DNA from: Lunularia cruciata
Taxonomy: Eukaryota; Streptophyta; Marchantiopsida; Lunulariales; Lunulariaceae
Length of the DNA: 64,000 bases
Direction of reading: 5' to 3'
NCBI GenBank assembly: GCA_948567375.1
Contig: OX419756.1
Span: 73,758,552 to 73,822,551, forward strand
Shown in pieces: positions 1 through 11,259 of the stretch; position 1 is the stretch's first letter, and the number at the start of each line of letters is the position of its first letter. Position numbers and translations under genes: made by a program. A model generated the notes under the pieces. That model was not told the origin of the DNA. It was given only the letters and a program-made list of their open reading frames with translations, and did no database searches.

Positions 1-1868
1 AGAAAGTACACTTCAAGAAACGGTAGAGGCAAGAGAAGAATACCTTGGCAATGATAGGAAACCAACACGTAGAAGAAGTGGAGGTTGATTTTGGAATTGA
101 CTCAAGAATGACTGCACTTTGGAGTACTTTAAAATTGCAATTGTGCAGGGGAAATCAAATATGTCAAGTAGATATCATGTTCCTCTAAGTATTCATCCTA
201 CAATAATGCGCATCAAGAAGCCAATTGAGAGTGAAATTTTCCAAAGTCTAGAAGGGGTTAGAGTGTTGAGTTTAGGAGAGTGGATAGGATTTTAGTGCCA
301 AAGAACTAGAGAGCAAATCATGGCAAAGAAGACTAAGAATGTAGTCATAGTGAGGAGTTTTGCAATTTGGAGACTAGATATCATAGCTAGGATTGAGTTC
401 TTGAATAGGGTTTGGATGACATTCCTAGCATGGAACTATAATTTTAGTTTCCCAAGCATCATGGCAGAGATAACTGCCAATAAGTGTGAGGAAGGTCTCA
501 AAGTCAAGGAGAAGAGAGGAAATCCTACTTGATGGACTAAGTCGGATCGGAGGTTAGTATTGGAGAGTGAAGCAGGAGAAGCAACTGGGGTCACCTTTTG
601 TTAGAAGTGTGATGTTGCAAAGGAGACCGTGGAAATCAAAAACTCATTCTTCACCACACGGATTAAAAATGGCTATAAAGTGGAGTCCATTTGGGATTTG
701 ATCAAGTGGAGTATTGTGGGAGCAATCATGGTGATGTTCAAACCCAAAAGAACAACATTCATGAACATGCAACAAGTAGTCTTCTTCCACTAAATGTTTG
801 CAAGAGTGAAGGTGAATTGAGCAAAGTGCTTTGACTAGCAAATGAGGCAGATGATTATCAATTGGAGAACCAATTTGCCTCCACATTACTTTGCACCATT
901 TGCAACACACTTATATGGAGCCAAAGAGTGAAGACCAAAAAGAAGGTAGAGCCAATAAGTCAATAATGGTTGAGCCTGAAGGTCCAAGCTCAATCTATAA
1001 GGAAGAAGAAAGCTTGGAGGAATATCATTGAAGGTACAAAGATCAAGACTTTGGGAGAAAGCTTTGGCAGAAGAAGCAAGGTACAAAGACAAAGAAGGCT
1101 TTGAAGGAGTAAAATACTTAACACAAAATTGAGACTCCATTTTTGGAGCTGCTGAATACACAAAAGAAGGTAATCTTGCAAGATCATATAAAGGTGAAGA
1201 ATGAGTTGCAGGTGGTGAAGTATTTGCCGGATGAAGTGAAGACATTGAAGGAGATTATAACCCAAAGAGAAGAAGAAGTTGAGGAACTTTGGGTGGATGT
1301 AGTCTTGAAGAAGACTTTAGAGAACTTGCAAGAGAGTTTCAAGAAGCGGGGAGGAGAGATGTACATGCAAGCCAAAGAGTTGAAAAATCAAACAGCATTG
1401 CTGGCAAAGATGAAAGAGGAGGTTAGTGAAGTTCACATCAAAAGTATTCATGTGAAGGTGATGGCAACTATGATGGAGTAGGAGTTAGAGAGCCTAAAGA
1501 AGAGTCCGGCCGGAAAAGATCAAACATGGCAGAGGGAGTTGGCAATCCAACACCAAGAGGAGGAAAGATTGCAAGGCTTGGTTAGGAGTGCTGAGATGTA
1601 GAGTGTTCAATATGCCAAAGAGAAGAAGATGCTTGCGGCTAAGTACAAAGATGAGTTGAAGATGTACCGAGAAGAGTTGAAGGCAAAATGATCTCAAGGG
1701 TATACATCAAAGTCAATAGGAGAAGTTGTTGGAAGACTACGGGCATTGTTGAGCACGGAGTCTGAAGGAAGATTGGAGGAAGCAAGACTGCACAAATTGA
1801 AATTGCTTGTACAAGAAACTTGGAAGAGGAGAGCAAAAGATGTAGAAATGAATACTCTGTTAATACAT
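1..1868 (+). pseudogene. Family B non-autonomous retroelement, copy A (5' part)
   Basis: Decayed + strand copy of the protein encoded by copy B (6363-3930, -). Residues read from 320 (WRLDIIARIEFLNRVW) match the start of copy B, and the stretches at 1143-1481 and 1746-1868 match its Lys/Glu-rich coiled-coil part. Frames are broken by many stops and shifts. Similarity to copy B stops near 1868, just after the residues corresponding to MNTLLI. Copy C at 15.57 kb begins at the very next residues, so A and C may be two halves of one element. The 5' end lies outside the window. There is no reverse transcriptase, so this is a large-retrotransposon-derivative-like family; its function is unknown. 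Confidence 0.7.
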
Positions 1869-3135
1869 TGTTGTCGGGAAATGAATCTACATATATCACT
1901 CGTGCCGGTTGGTATGAGAGTTGTTTTCCTGCATTATAGTGATTTTGGAGTTATGTTATGTTAATGTGTGTCACAAATATGTTTCATGTCATTGTGAGTT
2001 CAAGAAGTTGTCTTATGTTTCATAAGCCTGAAGGTTCTTGAAATGGTGTGTAAGCTCAGGAGTTCATATTATTTTAGATGAGCTCGGGAATTTTTGGGGT
2101 GTTGCATAAACTTGTGTGACACGGGCTCAAAATTTGTTTTATGGGGTCTGCTAGAAAATAGGAGGTTTTGAGAAGGAAAGGGAGAGAATAGGAAAGAGAA
2201 AGGGAGAGATTTCTTTCAAATGAAGGAAAGGGATGGGGAAGAATGTGTAGGTGTGCACAGGAGATATAGTCAAGAAGGGAGAGTTTAGCAAGAAAGGACA
2301 AGGAAGGTCGGGAAGAGACAAGAAAGAAAAGGAGTGAGAGAACCTACAAGGAGAGGGGCCTATAGACTAAGAGGAGGAAGAGACGAAAAGTATCAAAGGG
2401 TTTTAGACAGGAAGACATTGAAGGAGCCATGGGAGAAGAGAAACAGGAAAATATTAATTGAAGGGATTTTTCTAGAGTGACAGGAACATCTCGACGGAAC
2501 GGGGTTTTGGGTTTTGAAGGACAAAGAAGCATTGAATGAGGAAATTATCAAGAGGAATTTAAGTGTGAGAGGTGTATCAAAAGGAATTGGAGTGATCATG
2601 AAGGAATTGACAAGAAGACTCTTTAAGAAGTGACCATTAAAGAATTGACGGAAAAGTATCAAAAGGAATAGGAAGGGCAGAAGAGAATCAAACATAGTGG
2701 ACTTTAGACAATATCAAAAGAAGAAACTAGAAGGACAGAGGGTTTAGCCGGGATCAAAGAAAGAAATTGACAGACAGAGGAGTTCAGCAAGGATCAAAGT
2801 GTTTTTTTTAGTGACAAAGAAGCATCAAAAGAGTTTTGAGTGAGAGAGAATGATCAAAGAGTGGGGAAATAGGGAAGGATTGGAGGGTTTTAGTGAGAAT
2901 GAAGGGATTGACATGAATGATTGAAAGAGAGAGATAGTGAAGGAAGGAAGAAAGAAAGAAAGAGTGAGTATCAAGAAGAAAAGGGAAAGATCAAAACGAG
3001 AAAAGAATAGTGAATTGGTGAAAGAGTGAAGAATTGAAAAGAGGAGGAAAATAGGTGATCAATCCATGTTTATTTATAGTAGCACATTCACTGACATAGT
3101 CACATATCTGCTGATTGGATGCTTGATGTGTATTG
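1869..3135. other. No gene seen; purine-rich spacer
   Basis: No credible gene. From about 2150 to 3060 the + strand is strongly purine-biased (AGGAAG and GAAAGA runs). That leaves the minus strand free of many stops and creates spurious Leu/Ser-rich ORFs. Similar purine-rich DNA lies at 7080-7733 and 14348-14990, suggesting one interrupted spacer or an untranslated part of a retroelement. Confidence 0.5.
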
Positions 3136-3891
3136 TGTGACAACCCGGCAAATATCACTTTTGCAGTAATCGGGTAAATAAAGTTCGTTCTCGCAGAGAT
3201 ACGAGTCAGAATTGGTCAAATACGAAGTCAAACAGTAACATGTAGTTCTTCTTGAGTTCTTCTTTAGTCTCTCAGGTAGAAACCACACCCAGAAGAGAGT
3301 AACAAGCACTGACTCGCAGTCTTGTCACAAATTAACACTCCATAATCACAACTCCATCAAATCTTTCCAAACAATCTTGATTGTGATGATTCAAGCTCTC
3401 CCAAAAATGGCACTTCACTGCAAAACAACTTCACCTCAGAATTGTGTTCCACCCTTCCATTGAAGGCACAACTTCTTCGATCGAAATTGCTTCACATCAA
3501 CCTCGCACTGCACTCACAAATGCAGAATACTACCAACACTACAATTCCTCTCAGATCTGTCAAGGCATTGCTTCGATTGCACTTCACTCAGGATCAAACA
3601 CATAGAATGAGGATCAAGGCTATGGAATCCAACATCCAACAAGCACTCTGACTTGCACTTTGAATTTCTCCAAACACTCACAAACACACTGCGAAATTGA
3701 TACTCGGAATCAAGCTCAAGCGACGAGCACTGCTTCACAGCACTTCGCTTTATCTATTCTCAGAAATAATGAGCACTGAACATCATTTTCCTGCAAATGC
3801 TACTCTTAAATAGTGAAGCAATCAACAGTTCTAACAACTATACCGTTTCTACAACAACCGTTCTAACCTGCAGATCCGAAATGACAATGCA
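3136..3891 (-). repeat. Family B 3' LTR
   Basis: 756-bp LTR read on the minus strand, beginning TGCATTGTC and ending TTGTCACA (TG...CA). Related LTR sequence occurs at 15969-16725 (copy C), 24801-25111 (copy D, truncated) and 28606-29023 (fragment). The A/T-rich block TATTTAAGAGT (minus strand) and the following transcript-like region suggest the promoter part of U3, but no start site can be proven. Confidence 0.7.
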
Positions 3892-3912
3892 CCTCTTCAT
3901 ATCTGCCCCTTC
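3892..3912 (-). other. Polypurine tract of copy B
   Basis: Purine-rich run (GAAGGGGCAG...GAAGAGG on the minus strand) lying directly upstream of the 3' LTR. This is the position expected for the plus-strand primer of an LTR retroelement. Confidence 0.55.
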
Positions 3913-3929
3913 AAATCTCAAATCAGTTA

Positions 3930-5446
3930 CTAATCTGATCCGATGTCTACTTCTTCCTCGGCTTTCAAACCCGAACCCAAAGTAATCTTACTTCCTACTA
4001 CTCTATCCTCGAGTTTCAGATCTCCTACATCTTCTACCAGATCCAGCAATTCTCTTTCCTGATCTGAAATTGCACTAGTGGGTAGTTTATCTAACTCTTC
4101 ATCGTTTGACCCACTCTTCCCTAATGTCTTTGAGGGCAACTCCAAAGACATTTGGATCCCTATGTTATCTACTTCGGGTTTTGCCTTAACATCCTGCCGA
4201 AGCTTTTCTAACTCTATTCTCACTAAGTCTAATCTAATCGCAATATTGTCTTCTACCTCTAATATCTTCCTATCTACACGAGTTCTCAATTTAATCAACA
4301 AAGCGTTCATCTTGGTGTCTTTTGCTTGTCTTTGCCTCATCTCCTGCACCAACAGTTTCAACTCGTGCAATCTCGTCTCTTCAATTCGAACGCTGACCTC
4401 TGTACTTAACATCACGTTCACTCTAAGGACTATTTCCTTCAATGGTTCCAATCTTGTCTTGCGTTTGCATTCCCGATCTGCAAGCCATTCTTCTTTGTAC
4501 ATCGCCAATTCTTCTTCAAATTTGGCCTTCACTGCTTCCTTCTCTTTCTCCTTCTGTTCAACCTTCTCTTCCTGATTACAAAGTAATTCTTGTAATCTCT
4601 CTTCTTCTCTATATCTCGCAGCCAACTCTTGCTGCCAGAGTTGGTTCTTCTCCTCCATACTCTCCATCACTCGATCGAGCTCTTGATCCTTCAATGCTAC
4701 CCTCACCATAGCATGGATAAGTTTGACTCTTGAATCAGCAAACTGTTGCTTCAAGATTTCATGCCCCGCTACCTGTCTCTCCCTTGCGATGTCACTCTTC
4801 CTCGCAAGATCTTCTTGATAACTCACTTCTCTCTTCAGGTCTTGATTACCTGACTCCTCTTGATTGCTTCTACTCGCAATACTTCTCTCTCTTCCTCACC
4901 TCGGGTTATACTCTTCTTCAACTCCGAGTTTTCTTCTTCTAATCTTGATAAGACCTGCAACACAGTCTTTACCTCTGGACAAGTAGACTGCATCTCCTTC
5001 TTCTTCTTCTCCATCTTCACCAACAGCGGGCATACTACCATCTGCAGGTAATCTACTCCATTATTGGCAACTTCGTCCTCCCGCGGAGTGGTCTCTCTTC
5101 TTTCCTCATGTTCTCCCGATACTCGCCTTCTTCTCTAGAGTCTTCGTATCGGGATCGATGCCTCACTGCCCGAGCTTCCTTCTACCTCTTCCTTCACTCT
5201 ACTTGGTCCCGCTTCACACTTCGCCTTACATCTTGAGCAAATTCCTTGCTGTACTGCGATCTTCTTCTCCACGCGCATTGGTACTTTGTCTTCCAGCGCC
5301 GCATTGTCTTCGGTTTCTACTTCGGCTTGCATTTCTTCTTTGTATTCTTCAGCCGCTGGTACCAATGTCATCTCTCCTCCTTCCTCACTGTCACTGCTCA
5401 TATCTCCACTTTGCAATGTCAGCTCAGGTTCCTCCTCACGTTCCAA
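3930..5446 (-). pseudogene. Family B protein, C-terminal coiled-coil part
   Basis: Three consecutive open stretches in two frames (5446-5135, 5041-4835, 4826-3930) continue the protein begun at 6363. They are separated by frame changes and stops. The 298-residue terminal stretch is almost entirely charged heptad-like sequence (Glu/Lys/Arg/Leu-rich, for example residues 25-110), predicted to form long coiled coils. It ends with the acidic motif EEEVDIGSD, which is conserved in copies C and D. A structural gag-like role is possible. I do not recognise the family. Confidence 0.6.
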
Positions 5447-6363
5447 GTCCTCTGTCTTGAGCTCAGCTCGCCTTCTGAGTCTTCATCTTCCGACTCAATC
5501 ACCACTATTCCTCGCCTCGGGTTATTTTTCTGCATTTTCCGAGGTTTCTTGTTTTCTTCAGCTTCTGCTTGCTGAGTTCTCTTCTTCGTCGGGGTACTTT
5601 CAACGACCTCCACGTTCTTCCCTGTCTTTGCGTAGTTATCGTCCGTGCTCCGGATTTGGAGAATGTATTGTTGCTCCTCCGCGTCGACTTCTCTTCTCAA
5701 ATCAGGATGGAAATGAGACACCATTCTATTACGCTCCGCCAAATTGAGCAGATTTAACCCGAGGGAAAAATGTGCTGCAAATGGTACGATGTAGTGTGGA
5801 GGCAACTTATCCCGCAGATTCCACACCATCTGCCTTGTTCTTCCGTGAAAGCACCTTGCCCAATTGATCGGTTCTCCTGCAAATAACTTGTGAAAGAACA
5901 CCGCTTGGTGTTTCATCACATAGGTAGTTCTCTCCGGCTTCAGGAGGGCCATTAGTGCACGCACAATTCCTCTCCTCATAGGGTCTTTGTAGCTCTCAAC
6001 TTTATACCCATTCTTTGTCCTCTTTGACGAGAAGGCATCTCTCACCTCCTGCGTTTCTTGGGCTATCTCTCCTTTCCCCAAGAACGTGGCTCCCTGCTCC
6101 AAGCCTACCTCCTTCCCGAGTACGAGTCTCCAATCCGACTCTGTCCAGCGAGCCAGATTTCCTCTCTTCCCTTCTTCCTCGGGACCATCGAGACATTTAC
6201 TCTCAATGATTTCTGTCATGAATCCTAGAAAACTTACGTTCCAGTTCCATGCCAGAAAAGTGATCCAAAGTCTGCTCAAGACTTCGATCCTCGCTACTAT
6301 ATCTAATCTCCGAATTGCATGATTTCTCACTGCAAATTCGGAGTTCTTCTTCCCTCCTCCCAT
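5419..6363 (-). CDS. Family B protein, N-terminal part (Athila-ORF1-like)
   Basis: Open frame of 314 codons from an ATG at 6363. An N-terminal conserved block (IRRLDIVARIEVLSRLW) is followed by a region near residues 135-210 with the pattern ALL.P..T.V...AVFF..LFAGEPINWAR.F...LPP.YIVPFAAHF. This resembles the putative plant transposon-protein domain of Athila-type ORF1; the match is from memory of the pattern and not proven. The C-terminus becomes Glu/Lys-rich before the frame breaks at 5419. Copy A carries the same N-terminus. Confidence 0.55.
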   Translation of the reverse strand: MGGGKKNSEFAVRNHAIRRLDIVARIEVLSRLWITFLAWNWNVSFLGFMTEIIESKCLDGPEEEGKRGNLARWTESDWRLVLGKEVGLEQGATFLGKGEIAQETQEVRDAFSSKRTKNGYKVESYKDPMRRGIVRALMALLKPERTTYVMKHQAVFFHKLFAGEPINWARCFHGRTRQMVWNLRDKLPPHYIVPFAAHFSLGLNLLNLAERNRMVSHFHPDLRREVDAEEQQYILQIRSTDDNYAKTGKNVEVVESTPTKKRTQQAEAEENKKPRKMQKNNPRRGIVVIESEDEDSEGELSSRQRTWNVRRNLS

Positions 6364-6879
6364 CTCTTCTGCTTTCTTATTGTCTTGCGACTTCTCCCTT
6401 GTGCACTAACACGAGTCCAACTCTATTTCCCTTTCCCCGATCACTTGCAAGACGACTCCTCAACGGCGAAGGAAAATTGCTCGACATTTCGTCATTGCAG
6501 TTTCAATTTTTATAGAGTTGCACTTCTTCGTCTTCCGTCGCTTCAAGTTTCTACCGAGAAATCACACCTCCGGCATGCTTGTCACTGTCACTCAACCTTC
6601 GCACGTATGAGCCGCCAGTTTTGAAACTGCCCCTTCTTGAATTTCTCGCCCCGACGAAAGGTTGTTAGACTGTCTTTGCCTCGGGTTGAGCTCCCCTTGA
6701 GCCGAAGACCATTTACTTCGTATTGTATGCTGACACGGCATGTCCGAGTACTTCACCTTATGACCCGAAGTCACTTTACTTTGGGTTTCATCCCGAAGAC
6801 AATTTCCTTTGTCTTCTTTGGCCATATAGGCGCAATCCGACTTCTCTATACACTTCTTCTCCTTTATTTTGGAAAAAAC

Positions 6880-6896
6880 AAAAATTGTGGGCACCA
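6880..6896 (-). other. PBS-like site of copy B
   Basis: The minus strand reads TGGTGCCCACAATTTTT, resembling an LTR-element primer-binding site beginning TGG. The same site (TGGTACCCACATTTTT) opens copy D at 23697. In both copies unrelated DNA, not an LTR, lies directly upstream. Confidence 0.5.
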
Positions 6897-7733
6897 CAGA
6901 TTGTTTGATAGATTATTCACAGCTGCCTATTGAAGTTTGACAGCTTTTGTCCAAAGGATTGTGGAGTATCCAAAATCTTTGAATTGAGTTACAATTCTCC
7001 TCCAAATTGTTGCAAAAACAAGCAAGGTTTTGGTTATATCTTGGATTGTTCCACTTTAAGAATGTCCAAGATATGGAACGGAAGGGTTTTTTTCTCAAAG
7101 GAAGAATGGGGAGAGGGCAGGATAGTGAAGGCTGGATAGAGAGAGTGCATTTTTGAATGTAAGGGCTTGAGAGAAAGGTTGAAAGTTGACAGAGAGCCTT
7201 TGGCAAGGACAGGGCAGTGAAGGAGTTTGGGGAAAATGCTTCAACTTCAAGAGTTAGGAAGGAAGGGATAGAGATTTGGTCTGCTTGAATGTAAGAGAGT
7301 GGGTGGAGCTGGATAGGAAATCTCAAAATGTGAAGGATTTTGCCTAAGAAAGTGATAAGGGAGAAGAATGCTTTGAAGGAATTGCTGGACAGAAGATATG
7401 TGATATTGAGAGGAGCTGCTGGCAAAGGAGCAAGTGCAAAGGGAGTTAGGGATCCAAAGGACTTAGAAAGAACAAAGAATTGAATGAGGGTTGTAAAATG
7501 AACTGCTGAGAGAAAATTTTCTGAAAGTGAAGTGCTATGCAAACATAGAGAAGGGAGAGGAGGAAATACTTTAAGATGGGTCTAAAGAGAAAGGTTTCAA
7601 AGGAACAAGGACTTGGGAGGAGCTGACATGGATTTTCAAAAGGGAGTAGCATTTTGAGAGAGGGCTGAGCAAGCTCAAACAGAGAGGAAGAAGAGCTTCA
7701 AGAGAGTTTTGAGAGAAGGATTGAGGGAGCAGC
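6897..7733. other. No gene seen; purine-rich flank of element K
   Basis: No gene recognised. It is purine-rich from about 7080, and minus-strand ORFs here are composition artefacts. It continues at 14348 after element K, because the 5 bases before K (GCAGC, 7729-7733) recur at 14343-14347. Confidence 0.5.
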
Positions 7734-8471
7734 TGTAATACTCCGAGGACAAGAGAAGAGAGAAAACACATATTGCACACTCAAACATTCGATGCCCCAA
7801 GGGAGCACCTTCTCTTTATTATATAGACAAAGAGGATCTCCTCCAAGGAAGCTCCACCATAGGATTAGGGACACAGATAGGTGACATGTCAGCAAGCTCC
7901 ACCCTTGGATTACTTACTTGGATGGGTGACCTGTCTGGTCTAGGTCCTATCTGGTTGGTCAAACGAGCTTTGACCAGAGGGAATCTTTTAGGGAATCTTC
8001 TTGTAGGAATCTCAGAATCACATGAGTAAGGTACCGTTGGAAAGCTCTCGACGAGACAAACCAAGGGGGAGGGAAGGCCAGCCTTTCCTCCATTGGGGGG
8101 AAATTTGCACAATTTTGAGGCCTAATTCATCCTTTTAGGCCTCCGAAATTGCCTTCAAAGATTTCAGGCATATTTTGGTTCCTACTCTGTAAGTAGAAGT
8201 CCCCTTTTGGTGATACCTCTTTCTGATCTGTTTAGTCCATCATGTGTAACATCCTTCCAGATGTTATCAAACCAATTCTCACCTTTAAATCATATGTCTA
8301 GCTATTGGTTCTAAGGTTCTCAAGTCTATTTCTGTTTCTGCCCTATTAGTAGAAGTACTCTTTTGGTGATACTTCTATCTGATCTATTTTGACCATCATG
8401 TATAACATCATTCTAGATGTTACCAAACCAAATTTCACATCTAGATCATATGGCTAACCCTTGGTATTACA
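7734..8471 (-). repeat. Element K 3' LTR
   Basis: 738-bp LTR, TGTAATAC...GTATTACA. It contains an internal direct duplication with a period of about 156 bp: the block around AGTAGAAGT at 8192 recurs at 8348, each followed by a copy of the GATGTTAcCAAACC-type segment. Solo relatives lie at 20095-20779 and 27546-28279. Confidence 0.93.
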
Positions 8472-8486
8472 GACCTCCCTCCTTTT
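8472..8486 (-). other. Element K polypurine tract
   Basis: The minus strand reads AAAAGGAGGGAGGTC immediately upstream of the 3' LTR, the expected plus-strand priming site. Confidence 0.8.
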
Positions 8487-8706
8487 AAGACATAACGTCC
8501 TCGTTGTGCAATTGTTGCTCAAATGCTTGCACCAACACTGGTGCATGTGCCAAATTGGCAGCGGGTTCCCAGGTTGCTTCAAAGAGGGGGTAACCTTTCC
8601 ATTGTACTAGATATTCCACCCGCGGATGGCGAGTACCACGCATACGCTTTTGGAGAATCCGCTCCACTTCATACTCCTTTGTGCCATCAATGACTGTCGG
8701 ACAAGG
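8485..8706 (-). pseudogene. Element K chromodomain (pol C-terminus)
   Basis: The last part of the K polyprotein, in frame with the integrase but separated from it by a TGA at 8704-8706. Residues from 8667 show the chromodomain core VEYLVQWKGYPLFEATWEP, including the W-K-G-Y and T-W-E-P signatures. In chromoviruses this domain binds methylated histone tails and directs integration. The reading frame ends close to the PPT. The placement is diagnostic of the chromovirus lineage. Confidence 0.85.
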
Positions 8707-10653
8707 TCAAATGTCCTGTGTGGAAGTACCTTGGCCTGATCGGGGAGCATATCTGCATAATAGGGAGACATGGAACACTGGATGGATCTTCATGTGTGGT
8801 GGTAGCTCAAGGTGATAAGCCACAGCGCCGATGCGACGAAGAATCAAGAAAGGCCCAATAAAACGAGGTCTGAGCTTACGAGATCCAACTAATGTGAGGT
8901 TGGTTGTCGATAGCCACACTTGATCCCCAACATTAAACTCCATGTGCCTACGGTGTGCATCAGCATACTGCTTTTGTCGATTTTGCGCAATCTGTAACCT
9001 GTGCTTAGCGCTCTCCACACCTTGTTGGATTCTAGAAACAAATATGTTGACGGCATCAACCTTGGTAGTCACTGGACGGATCTTCATCAAGCTAGAAGGT
9101 GTGAAGGGATGCTCACCATACATGAGGAAGAACGGAGTGACCTAGGTGGAGGCATTCACTGAATTGTTGTAAGCAAATTCCACCAACGGTAGTAGGGTGT
9201 CCCACCTCTCTTGCTCTTCTAAGGTGAAGCCGCGTAACATGTCTTCAATCGTACGATTAGCCCGCTCTGTTTGGCCATCTGTTTGTGGGTGGTAAGCTAT
9301 AGACATGGCCAACTTGGTTTTGAATAAACCAAAGAGTGTTCGCCAAAACAAACTGGTGAATTGGTTGCCTCTATCGGTGATGAGTACTCTAGACAAGCCA
9401 TGGTGAGCAAAGACTACATCTAAGTATAGTTGAGCTAGTTGTGGAGCGGTCACCTCCTTGGTGGTAGGGCGTACATGAATCATTTTCCTGAGCCGGTCCA
9501 CAAAGACCACAATGTAGTCAAACCCTGAGGTGGTCTTGGGTAATTCACAAACGAGATCCATACTCACTTGTTCCCAACGTTGGGTAGGAGTGGGAAGAGG
9601 TTGAAGGAGCCTTGCAGGAGCTTGATTAGAAGCTTTGTTCTGTTGACAAAGTAGGCAGCTACGCACATAGTCCATCACGTCGTTGCTCATCTTGGGCCAA
9701 TAGTAATGGCGCTTGACTGCCTCCAAGGTCTTGTCCACTCCGACATGAGCTGCAATGGCCGAATCATGACATTCCGCTAGAATGGTGGTGCATAATTCTG
9801 GGACATTTGGGATCCACAATCGGTCCTCCCAAAAGGTGAGTCCTTGGGTGTTGGTGACACCTTTGGACGATTGCACTTCTACAATCTGTGGATCAGTTTT
9901 TGTAGTAGCTAGAATCTCTTGCCAGAATTCAGGGTTAATCTTAACCTCTACCGCCAAGTTGTTGGCCATTGGCATGCGGGTGAATGCATCTGCAAGTTGC
10001 TTCTTACCTTCCACGTAGGTGATTGTCATGTTAAAGCGTTGTCGCCACTCTGCCCACCAAATTTGGCGACGAGATAGATCCTTCTGCATCTCGAGGTAGA
10101 CTAGAGGTTTGTGGTCTATCTCTACTACAAATGCCTTCTCGCCCAGGTAGTGCTTCCAATGCTTGGTTGCTAGAACGATGGCCAGCTCTTCTCGTTCTGT
10201 GGTGTGGTAGTTGCGCTCTGTTGGTAACAACTTTCGAGAGAAATATGCAATTGGATGCCATCCGTCATGCCACTCTTGTTGTAGGACTGCTTCTATTGCT
10301 ACGCTTGATGCATCCGTAGCCAACTTGATTGGACGTTTTGGGTCATACCACTTCAAGATTGGTGCATGTAGCAAGGTGGCCTTCAATTCTTGAAAGGCCA
10401 ACTCTTGTGCAGTTCCCCATGTCCACTTCTTCCCCTTGCTAAGTAGTGCCGTTAAAGGCTGTGCAACCTTGGAGAAGTCCTTGACAAATCTACAATAGAA
10501 TCCTGTCAACCCCAAGAAGCTCTTAAGTTGATTCTGATCTTCTGGGGCACTCCATTTTTGAATGATCTCTATTTTATCTGTCAATACTTGAATGCCCTCT
10601 GCACTTACTCTATGCCCTAAGTAGTCTACTTCAGACTTGCCAAACTCACACTT
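8707..10653 (-). pseudogene. Element K RNase H and integrase
   Basis: One frame from the RT connection (10584) through RNase H and integrase, interrupted by a TAG at 9139-9141. RNase H shows TDAS, the EREELA motif and IDHKPL. Integrase has the zinc-binding H-H-C-C region (HVGVDKTLEAVKRHYYWPKM...CLLC), then the DDE core: D in SMDLVCELP, D in ITDRGNQF, and E in DGQTERANRT, all intact. After the TAG the C-terminal GPF-like domain follows (FIGPFLILRRIGAVAYHLELP, 9123-8707). Loss of activity would come only from the nonsense codons. Confidence 0.9.
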
Positions 10654-11259
10654 TCAGATTTTGGCATACAACTGATTTTGTCTTAGAATCTGGAGGACCT
10701 CTCGTAGATGTTGTTTGTGTTCTGTCATCGTGCTACTATATACTAAGATATCATCCAAGAAGACGATAACAGACTTATCCAAGTATGGATGAAATATGTC
10801 ATTCATTAGGCTCATGAAAGTGGCAGGCGCATTGGTGAGGCCAAAAGGCATCACAAGGTACTCAAAGTGGCCATACCTGGTTCGAAAGGTAGTTTTGTAC
10901 ACATCCTCCTCTGCAATTTGGATTTGATTGTAACCGCTCCGCAAGTCCAGTTTGGTGAAGTATCTCACTCCATGGAGTTGATCAAACAGGTCATCCATGC
11001 AAGGTAAGGGGTATTTGTTCTTCACTGTTTGCTGATTGAGACCCCGATAGTCAATGCACATGCGCATTGTACCAACCTTCTTCTTCACAAACAAGATAGG
11101 GGCCCCATATGGTGATACGCTAGGTTGGATGAACCCTTTCTGTAGCATCTCCTCGATTTGAGTCTTACACTCCTCCAACTCATGAGGTGATAGGCGATAT
11201 GGGGCCTTACAAGGAGGTGTCTTCCCCGGGAGTGTCTCTATTTTGTGATCTACTCGCCT
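10654..11259 (-). pseudogene. Element K reverse transcriptase
   Basis: In frame with the protease and RNase H, bounded by a TAA at 11257-11259 and a TGA at 10651-10653. RT motifs are clear: [45 protein letters not shown], and the catalytic box as [10 protein letters not shown] (an F-L-D-D form). The thumb follows after 10654. It copies the element RNA in virus-like particles. Confidence 0.92.

Larger units (their letters stand above)
3136..6896 (-). mobile_element. Family B non-autonomous LTR element, copy B, lacking 5' LTR
   Basis: Read on the minus strand, the order is PBS-like site (6896-6880), leader, a long but frame-broken ORF (6363-3930), polypurine tract (3912-3892) and 3' LTR (3891-3136). 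No pol domains are present, so it would need proteins from another element. The sequence upstream of the PBS (6897 onward) is not LTR, so the 5' LTR is absent. Copy D (23697, +) also starts exactly at this site. The family is the same as copies A, C and D. Confidence 0.7.

Noticed and set aside
886-1265. Minus-strand Leu/Ser/Pro-rich ORFs
   Set aside because: They are shadows of the purine-rich, coiled-coil-coding plus strand of copy A; the same holds for 4078-4711 + opposite copy B.
6913-7652. 209-codon minus-strand ORF and neighbours
   Set aside because: Composition artefact of a purine-rich plus strand; no domain and no conservation with the equivalent spacer after element K.
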